The translations under genes and the position numbers were made by a program. DNA of 64,000 nt from Leptodactylus fallax (taxonomy: Eukaryota > Chordata > Amphibia > Anura > Leptodactylidae): positions 9,978,001 to 10,042,000 of the forward strand of contig CAMRHE010000012.1 of assembly GCA_947044405.1 (NCBI GenBank), given 5' to 3'. The notes beneath the pieces are model-generated. The model was not told where the DNA came from. It did no database searches and worked only from the letters and a program-made list of their open reading frames with translations. Shown here piece after piece: positions 55,708 through 64,000 of the stretch (the stretch's first letter is position 1; each line of letters opens with the position of its first letter).

Positions 55708-56570
55708 TATTCCATAACATGTACTGGGAAGCTGTAAAAAAATCATATTACAAAAAAAACGCATTTGTGCTATTTTATTATGGATTTTTGTTTTTACGGC
55801 TTTTACTGTGCAGCATGAATGATAAATTATCTAAATTCTGCAATAACAGCAATAACAAATTTGTATAGTTTTTTTGAATGTTATGTTTTTTATGTTTTGA
55901 AACCTTTAAAAAAAATCCAAAACTTTAAAAATAAACAAATTTCTTTGAGTTACCAAATTCTAACATCTGTTGCTTATATATATTTCTATATAAAAGGCTA
56001 TGTAAGAAATCTTTTTTGTGTGGAAAGATATTTTGATTGCTTTTTATTAAATTTTTTAGGTAGTTGAAACAAAAAAAGGCACTTCATTCATTTTTTAAAG
56101 CATTTACATATGGGATACATATTTTTTTTATATGTTGGAAATTTTTGGATGCAGGGATACCTAATGTGTTTATGTTTGGTTTTGTTTATTTTTATATGTG
56201 ATCTAAGGAAAGGTAGATGATTTGAAATTTTATATTTTGAATTTTTTTTAATAACTTTATTTTTTTTGTTCTTTTATTTTTAGACCCCTAGGGAAATTGA
56301 GCCCTAGGAGATATGATCAATCATACAATACACTATATTTTGTATTGTAAAATCCATTGACTTCTTGCCATGGGAGCCTTAAATGACCATAGAAATCAAC
56401 ACCCCTTGATCTCCACGTGAAAATGATCTGGTGAACATGGCGACAACATCACATTTCAGATGTCTTTACATTTTCTCTTAGGCTCCATTGTGTAAAACAG
56501 CAGAGATGCTGTGGCATTGGCACACACCTGAACAGGCACTATGTTTAAAGTTTGGAAATGGTTAAATGTT
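55708..56570 (+). mobile_element. second, older copy of the 'TTAACCCCTTAA' element (partial)
   Basis: ATGTACTGGGAAGCTGTAAA, then GGATACCTAATGTGTTTATG, then TTTATTTTTATATGTGATCT and ACCCCTAGGGAAATTGAGCC follow the order of the first copy without its insertions. The left end is missing. Confidence 0.6.
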
Positions 56571-57423
56571 CATAACTATCCCAAGTGAATGGGACTGAGC
56601 TGCAATACCAAGCACTGTACCATACATTGTATAATCCATGACTGCTTCAGTGCAACAGAATAAAAACTCTTCATAGTGGTGCTTTTAACAGGTGTTTGTT
56701 GTCACATTTTCAGCTGTGCTAGTGCTAATATGGCATATGTTTTCCCCCATGAGTTTTAGGCAGTTGTTACAACAGCTGACAGGTGGCTATACTATCTGAA
56801 TAACAAAGGTCAAGAACCAAGACCTACTTTCACTACATATGCTTAGTACTCATAGCATACCGAGAGCTATTTACTGCACAGACAAAAACACAGAAATTGT
56901 GATAAACACCAAGCACTGAATAGGAAGGAATGGATTGCCATCAGACAGGATTTGTCCCAGAAGCCAGCATGCCAGGGCGAATTACAGAAGTCTTCAAAAA
57001 TAAGGGTAAACACTGTAAATATTGCATAAACTTGATGTATTTATCAACAAAAATTTAAAAACAGATGAACTGCTTCTACTTGTACTTCATATACCATACT
57101 CCATACAGTCTGTTTTCCACAGATGAGATGAAATCATGTGAATGGCCCTCAAAAATCTAAAAACACTGAAATTGCAAACTTTGTGAAAACCAAAATTTGT
57201 GTTAAGCTACATTCACAAGACTGGAGAGGTGCAAAAAATCGTCCATGTTTCACAGCCATCTTGTACTTGAGGGGCGGCTGCTTTTACGCATCTCCCATAC
57301 ATTTGAGTGTATGGAGGGGTCCATAAAAATGGACAAAAATAGAACATGACCTATATCTATATCAGTCCTCTACAACACTTGAATTGAATTTAATGCTGCT
57401 ATGTGACGTCGTGTGATTATAGC
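56571..57423. other. no gene seen
   Basis: AT-rich intergenic DNA. Confidence 0.45.
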
Positions 57424-57648
57424 TTTAGACCTCCTTCACACAACCGTGTTCAGTGTACTGGTCAGTAAAAACAACACGGATGACACACGGATTGTATTGA
57501 AGTGAATGGAACAAGCCTAAAATATGAACAGATATAGGATCTGCTCCATATTTTGCAGCTCTTCACTATGGCTGGGACACACAGCTGCAAAAGCTACAGA
57601 TCCGCAATTGCAGATCAAAAGTACAATCGTGTGAAGGAGGCCTTAGTC
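57424..57648. mobile_element. MITE with 'ctccttcacac' ends
   Basis: TTTAGACCTCCTTCACACAA and TCGTGTGAAGGAGGCCTTA are inverted. Between them CACGGATGACACACGGAT and GATCCGC blocks resemble the 'gttcacac' group. Confidence 0.6.
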
Positions 57649-58849
57649 CTAAAACTTTTAGCCATGTCTATAGATTTCAAGACAATGACGTATGAAAACA
57701 ATCTATAATTTGTATTTCTGTTCTGCATTTTATTTCAATATATGTACTTTATTTTATCAATAATACATGCAATTATTTTTATTGCATACATGTGCACGTA
57801 CTTTGTACTTAAAGTAAAAGTTTTGGTGTTTATGAAGTGAAGAAGCACTGTCACCATTGGTGTACAAAAAAATTGAACAAGTGGGCCATGAAAGACACGT
57901 ATAGCTCCATGTTTTGATGGTGGAATGCACCTTGTTTCACAGGGACAATTGCAAGAAGCGGCCCACATTGTCCACTATGTTAGACTATATGACGGAAACA
58001 CGTTTCTTAGAGAAATAATGGCGGCTAGGTATACACTATCGAGACTGAGTGCATACTATTAGTTGCCTTAAAGCAGGGAGTCCATATCTGCTACAGCATG
58101 AACTGTACCACCAGAAACTTGGCTAGGTGCAAATTCAGTTGACGTACAAGTGAATAACTGGGTGTATAGTTTTGTTTCCTGGCCATACATTCGGTTATGG
58201 TGATACTGATGGTAACAATGAGAAGTAGCCGGGCTAGGAGAAGCAGATAACAGTGACCATGTACTAGTTTTGGATGTGGCCTGGCTACACAAATGGCCAT
58301 GGGTAGAAGGAGGACAGTCATATTGCTTGACATGACCACCAAAGTCACCTCCAAAAACTTGAAACATGTCTGCCTTTACCACTACCAACAAAGATTGTGT
58401 GCAACAGCAGATTTTGAAGTTTTGTCACCTCAGTTCAGTATTGCCGCCATCACCCTCCTCCTCTGACGTCATCACCCTGTTCTGGTTCCCAGGTCCTGTC
58501 AAACAAAATCAAAATGATCAATTGCATCACCTTCCCCATCACTTTTTTCAGACTGCGACATGTTATAGGCTTGGCCATGGGATCTTGCCATCCACTGTTA
58601 TTCCCACCTCTAGATTTGTCTCCAGTGCCCCTACCAATACCACCACGACAAGTGTCACTAATAGCAACAACAGTCAGGATAAGTGAGCAATATACTTCAC
58701 AATCTTATCTGCTTCCCTTAGGAGCAGAGAGGCTGCCATATCTGCCAGGTGTCTGATGTATTAATCTTTCACATTTGACTGAGGCATCTTTCGATACCAA
58801 TGACATATGGGTGCTGCCATTTTGGCTGAGATCACTGCTCCCAGGTTTA
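57649..58849. other. no gene seen
   Basis: Intergenic DNA. Overlapping 60-107 codon frames at 58068-58686 on both strands have no known motif. Confidence 0.4.
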
Positions 58850-59530
58850 TCTTCAATACAATTATATTAAATGACTTAATTAGGCAGTCTGCAATAGAAC
58901 CGTATGGATTTTACTATACACTGCAATGTTTTAGCATTGCAGTGTATTGCATCAGTGCTCAGACCCCCTGGGGTTCAAGAACCCTAGGGGGTCTAACAAT
59001 AACAGTTACAAAAAATATAAAAAGAAATAAAAATTCAAATCACCCTCTTGCCTAGAACACTTATAAATAGTAAAAACAAACACATTAGATATCCCCACAT
59101 CCAAAAATGCCCAAAATACAAACTTATAAAAATATTTTTCCAATACAATAAATGCTGTAGCAGGAAAAAAAAAACTCAAAAGAGCCAAATTGTTTTTTTT
59201 TGCCTCAAAACATCAGGTATTCCCCAAAATGGCATAAATAAAAAGCACATCTTAACCCGCAAAAAAAAAAAAAGAAGATAGCTTATGCAGTCCTATATAT
59301 GGAAATATAAAAAAAAGTTACGGACTTCAGAATATGGCGACTATTAGCAAAAACCATATAAAATTTGTTATCGCTGTAATCATGACAGTCATCACTATAA
59401 AAACAAAACCTATAAAAGAGTGGCACAAATGCAGTTTTTCTCTAATTCCCCTCCATTCTAATTTCTTTACAGCTTCCCAGTACATCGTATGGAATATTAG
59501 GATACCATTACGAAGTACAATTTGTCCCAC
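58850..59530 (-). mobile_element. third copy of the 'TTAACCCCTTAA' element body (partial)
   Basis: The minus strand carries ATGTACTGGGAAGCTGTAAA (about 59487), GGGGATATCTAATGTGTTTG and ACCCCCTAGGGTTCTTGAAC in the same order as the copies at 50944 and 55708. Confidence 0.55.
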
Positions 59531-60184
59531 CTTGTTATGTCTCTGTGAACAGAAAATTTTAAAAAAAGTTATGGCTTTTGGAAGGAAAGCTGTGTTGCTC
59601 AACTAATATACTTTTCATATTGATGGCTGAGAGTACTGTGGTGGTGTCCCATTAAAGTCTATTGGACACAGCTGTAATATCCATAACTGCTGCTCTGAAA
59701 AAATACGGCTACTGCGCAGCTCAGCTCCCACATGTAAACAATACCAGGAGCTGTGGTCACAGGGAAACAACTTATCTGCGGAGTCCAATCTATGATTGGT
59801 CTCTTATTTTATGGATAGGACATAAAAAAATAAATATATAACCTATATAACCACTTATATGTAAACAGCAGACAATCATTCTCCTTAATGCTAAAGTTAT
59901 TCAATCAGAAATGTCATTGCTGCTGCCTTGTTTTGTCTGAATAAATTACAAATTCATCAACACAGATTTAGGGCCCTGTCCCATAACCATCTGGTGATAG
60001 ATTTGATACTTGAAAATGTAACACAAATCTTCAGTTCTGCAACGAACAACAACTGCAAGTCTTTGTATTATTATTGTATATGTCATCAGTTTTACCATGA
60101 CGCTCCGCAAGGCACGATAGGCTGCGTAGGTCAATAGAGTAGGGGTACAAATTACTTTTAGTAAAGGTTCATTGAACGGAGCTT
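59531..60184. other. no gene seen
   Basis: AT-rich intergenic DNA. Confidence 0.4.
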
Positions 60185-60486
60185 GGCATTATACTGTGTG
60201 GGTGGGGGGACTAACGTGGCATTACACTGTGCGGGTGGTGACTAACGTGGCATTAGACTGTGCGGGTGGTGACTAACATGGCATTATACTGTGTGGGTGG
60301 TACTAATGTGGCATTATACTGTGCAGGGGAAATAATGTGGCATTATACTGTGTAGGTGGCACTAACGTTGCATTATAATGTGCAGTGGCACTAACGTGGC
60401 ATTATAATGTGGGGGGGCATTAAGGAGCATTATACTGTGAGTGTGTAAGTGGGGGCATTAAGGAGCATTATACTGTGGGAGGCACT
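60185..60486 (+). repeat. minisatellite, about 10 units of 28-38 bp
   Basis: The unit is GGCATTATACTGTGCGGGTG followed by GTGACTAACGT. Units degrade to the right. Right after it, ACATTAGTGCCCCTTCACAG then TATAATGCCCCATTA inverts the last unit. The motif recalls the minisatellite in the two hAT copies. Confidence 0.85.
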
Positions 60487-60639
60487 AATGGGACATTAGT
60501 GCCCCTTCACAGTATAATGCCCCATTATTGTGTCTGCTCAGTATGCTCCTTAGTATCCCCCACATCCACAATATAATTCTCCATTATTGCCCCCATACAT
60601 AATTTGCGGACTCTGTCTCTTCCCCTCTTACCCTTGCTG

Positions 60640-61925
60640 TTGGGGTTCCTGAGGTCTCAGTCCTAGTTTCCCTTGTATTCAAACCATCAGCAGATTTGCC
60701 TTTTGATACCATCTTTATGCTGATAACACCTAACTATATACTGCTTCTCATAACATCACCCACGCACTGTTTATGTGACTGTCTCTCTGCTGTCGGTAAT
60801 ATCATGTCTTCCCTCTACCTGAAACTGAATCTTTCAAAGACTGAACTACTGCTGTTTCCACCATCTACTAATCAACCTAACCCTGATATTTCCATTTCAG
60901 TCTGTGGTCTCCGAGGCAGCATGCCCACTGCTTTGGGGTTAACTTTGACTCAAACTTTACCCCCATATCCAATCACTTACACGCTCATGCCATCTGCACC
61001 TCAAAAACAACTCGAGGATTCACCCTTTCCTTACCATGGAAACATTAAAGACCCTTATTGTCGCCCTAATTCACTCTAGACTTGACTACTGTAACTCCCT
61101 CCTAATCGGTTTTTCCCCTTACTAAACTCTTCTTAGTAAGGATCATCTATCAGTCTAAACGCTATACTGATGCCTCCAGTCTGTGCCAGTTACTGCACTG
61201 GCTACCTATTCATTATAGAATACAATTTAAACGTTTTCCCCTCATTTACAAAGCTCTTCATGTTGCTGCACCTCCCTACATTTCCTCCTTCTTCTTTGAA
61301 TATTACCCAACCCATGCTCTCCATTCATTCAATGACCTAAAACTAACATTCTCCATTATCAGAACCCACTTCCATATCCGAGAATTCTCCCGAGCTGCAC
61401 CACTTCTCTGGAATGCTCTACCACGGACAATCAGATTAACTCACAACTTCTACAGCTTCAAGCACATCCTAAAGAGGCATCTCTTCAGACAGGCCTATCA
61501 CAATTACTAATCTAAATCCTTCTGCAGTTAGGCTCCCTAAAACTAACCCTGCTCTGTTCACGCCATTAACCCACCCCATTAACCCACAGGACATGATGCC
61601 TTATTGGATTGTAGCATTATATGTCCAGGCATCTTGGATCTGCACATAAAAGGACACTGACTGGTGACAGTTTTATTTATATGTGTAATTAACATAACCT
61701 TTATCATAAAAATGGCAGGTCAACTGTATAAGCAATGCTACCTCCTATGCCGCCCCTGTTAACGGTGTCACCAGCTCTACCTTATAGAGCTTATTGCAAG
61801 TAGGGTCCTCTCTCCTATTGTGTGAATTGATTTAATGTCTAATTTTGTCTGTATTTTAACCCTATGATTTGTAAAGTGCTGCAGAATATGTTGGTACTAT
61901 ATAAATAAAAGGTATTGTTATAATA
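60640..61925 (+). mobile_element. L2-clade LINE, 5'-truncated
   Basis: Reverse transcriptase motif C (FHLYADN-type, with N for the second D) is at about 60707. Then LKLNLSKTELLLFPPSTNQP, LDYCNSLLIG, WLPIHYRIQFK, APLLWNALP and LKRHLFRQAY appear in several frames. The tail is GTAAAGTGCTGCAGAATATG then TTGGTACTATATAAATAAA. It is inactive. The 5' boundary is uncertain. Confidence 0.8.
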
Positions 61926-62237
61926 TCTATATTTATACATCATTTTTTTTTCCTCAGCAATATAGTAGTTTTTGATAACTTCTTGTTATAAAAACACAAT
62001 TTTAATAAATTTAAAAACTTAAATTAACAACAAAGGATTGATGTCTGCCATATAATACACCTGGCATAATGCATTTATTGAGAGGATTTATGTAATCTTC
62101 ACATATATAATGTCCAGTATTAATATGCTCGAATATGACATATTTTTGGATAATCATTTTTAAATGAGGGGCTACAAGAATAGATAACCACACATTTCTT
62201 TTGTAAACAGACAAACTTTACTGCACCGCTGCACATA

Positions 62238-62434
62238 CAGTGCCTTGCGAAAGTATTCGGCCCCCTTGAACTTTTCAACCTTTTGCCACATTTCAGGCTT
62301 CAAACATAAAGATATAAAATTTTTATTTTTTGGTGAAGAATCAACAACAAGTGGAACACAATTGTGAAGTGGAACGAAATTTATTGGTTATTTTAAACTT
62401 TTGTAACGCCCCATTTTTCAGTTTTTTATTTTTT
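62238..62434 (+). mobile_element. Tc1-like end (family H), solo
   Basis: After TA, CAGTGCCTTGCGAAAGTATT opens a well-known Tc1 inverted repeat (TTGCCACATTTCAGGCTTCA, TCAACAACAAGTGGAACACA). At 62405 it jumps to an inverse segment (CGCCCCATTTTTCAGTTTTT), as if the whole middle had been deleted. Confidence 0.75.
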
Positions 62435-62444
62435 ACATTGACAG

Positions 62445-62721
62445 TTACAGGAATCGTTTGATTGCAGTGATTGCCTCAAAAGGTTGTGCAACAAAATATT
62501 AAGTTAAGGGTACCATCATTTCTGTCCAGGCCTGTTTCATGAGTTTTCTTTTTTTTAAAATTCTGTTGAAGCATGGTTGAAAAGCAATGTCTGACTTTCA
62601 TTTGTTCATTTTCATAGAATTTTTATATAGTATTACTTTTGTCAGATTCAAGTTATTTCTGTGACCATTGTGGGTTTTTCTTTCATTAAACAAGGGGTAC
62701 CAACAATTTTGTCCACGTGTG
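62445..62721 (+). mobile_element. Tc1-like end (family I), 3' terminal repeat only
   Basis: TGATTGCCTCAAAAGGTTGT through GGGTACCATCATTTCTGTCC to GGGGTACCAACAATTTTGTC and CACGTGTG, followed by TA. It is the 3' terminal region of a different Tc1 family, with no transposase. Confidence 0.65.
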
Positions 62722-62723
62722 TA

Positions 62724-64000
62724 TACTGCATTTTGTTATTTTTAAAGATTCTAAGATCCTTTGAAGGTCCATGTCTTTTGTGTATAAAAGTCTGTGAATT
62801 TTCAGTTTCTTGTATAACACCGTGTCTGAAAAAGAGAGCTAGTACTCTCGAATGCTTACCATCAAATATACTCAGTTAGCCTCTAAAATGAATTGCCTGA
62901 TTTCTTCACTCTTCCACTATTTTCTATGGCTAACACGGTACAACTTTATAATACTAGCATCTTGATATGCTAATGAGCCATTTTGTGTTGTTCTCACTGC
63001 ACCAAAGAGCTACCTGCCTTCTATGGTTGACAGGTCCAGACAGTGTACATGTCAATCATAGCAGGGAGGGATGGAGGGACTGGGCACTGGAAAGCATAGC
63101 TATCTAGTTTTCCTAGGTGGTCATTGGGAAATTTTAGTAAAAATAATGTTTAGGCTCCTGCTAAAAGGAAGATAAAATAAAGAAGAAAGCCTAAAGGTAA
63201 ACTTTAAGGCAGGTAGGTTTGTGTGAATCCGCCTTGGTAGATTAATAAGGTGATTCAAAAGAAAGTGGATATATGTAGAGTATCCTATAATGTCCCTGTA
63301 GACAATCTGGCCTTGCACATCAAGAATAGAATGACATTGATCATATCACAAAAAACAAAGAAATATTACCTGTGCTGAATATATGCATTAACCTTACTCA
63401 TTTCAATTGTCATTAACTCAGGGGGTTAGTAGATCTTTTATGGCTTACCAAGTGCTGGAACGGGCTTAGCAGTCACATATTCCATTGGACTGTGTTGCAA
63501 CATGAATGGTAGGGTATATGGGAGGATTCTGCCTTTTTAAAATTTTTGTAAATCCCCATGCATATGGTCTCTCACAGAGGCTTCCTCAGGGGTACTAACC
63601 TTCGTGAGAGGCAATATGCATGGGGATTTGCTTCGCTGTTGTATTATTGCATACTTGATTTATTGGTAATGTGTGATGTGCATTAAAGCTTTGATATTGG
63701 ATCTGCTCCTAATCTACTTTATTTATATTTCTCCTTCTTGTCTGTCTCATTTATTTTTGGTACAGGTTATATGTTCTGCAGCAATTATAACAAAGTATTA
63801 GATTAGGAAGAGTATAGGGGTTCATGGGTGAATTGTGCGCCTGCTTTTCTCTAAATTAACACTAGCATCACCTCTAATGGTAACACACGGAGTCTGACGG
63901 ACCCCATTGTCTATTAAGGGGTCTGTTGGGTGTCCGTCGCCATTTTTAAGCAGACATTGTGACGGAGTCTCCATCATAGACTTCGCCGCATATGTCAATG
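62724..64000. other. no gene seen
   Basis: AT-rich intergenic DNA. AGGCTTCCTCAGGGGTACTAAC near 63580 and GAATATGCATGGGGATTT-type inverted text (63556-63635) may be a small MITE. Confidence 0.4.

Noticed and set aside
37600..64000. Neighbouring host genes expected near FGF2 in other vertebrates (for example BBS12)
   Set aside because: No long single-exon frame or other recognisable coding exon was found in this half of the window.

Overview
This is eukaryotic, non-bacterial DNA, almost certainly from a frog and most likely a neobatrachian anuran. Three things point there. The only host gene I can place is a split FGF2 gene with amphibian-type residues. The interspersed repeats are those common in anuran genomes: TTAAAGG-ended MITEs, a tRNA-headed SINE with an L2-type tail, several Tc1 families, and hAT elements carrying minisatellites. 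The unique DNA between them is AT-rich. Bacterial-style ORF calls are therefore mostly meaningless here; nearly every long ORF is a decayed transposon protein.

Host gene: fgf2 lies on the minus strand. Coding exon 1 is at 37184..37007 (ATG to a GTAAGT donor) and exon 2 is at 3765..3662 (CAG acceptor to a GTAAGA donor). They join in phase, and the 178-nt and 104-nt lengths match the conserved FGF2 gene structure. Intron 1 is 33,241 bp and fills the left half of the window. Exon 3 is not seen and must lie beyond base 1. A TATA-like box at 37576..37567 suggests the promoter. The rest of the right half is upstream intergenic DNA in which I recognise no other host gene.

Transposon layer, left to right: a Tc1 3' end (1-235); an unassigned protein-like stretch with poly(A) (293-659); a Tc1 copy (701-2342); TTAA MITEs; a Rex1/CR1-type LINE (about 5040-6313); L1 debris; a Tc1 copy (10689-18284) split by a 6-kb L1 (11977-18033) with a 38-bp target duplication; two Tc1 remnants (22110-24363); a hAT element (24499-28043) with a G-rich minisatellite into which a second hAT (25256-27761) has inserted; SINE, CR1 and a solo-LTR candidate (29895-34330); and, after fgf2 exon 1, more MITEs.

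In the right half, two unrelated Tc1 elements sit back to back in one (TA)n tract (45063-48424). A TTAACCCCTTAA-ended element (50944-55707) has been invaded by a hAT element and by an L1 that was itself invaded by a Tc1. A third minisatellite (60185-60486), an L2-clade LINE (about 60640-61925) and two fused Tc1 ends (62238-62721) close the window.

No operon, CRISPR array, prophage or novel gene system is supported. The points of most interest are the fgf2 exons with an upstream in-frame non-AUG extension, the nested insertion chronology, the hAT family that carries its own minisatellite, and the (TA)n tract hit repeatedly by Tc1 elements.
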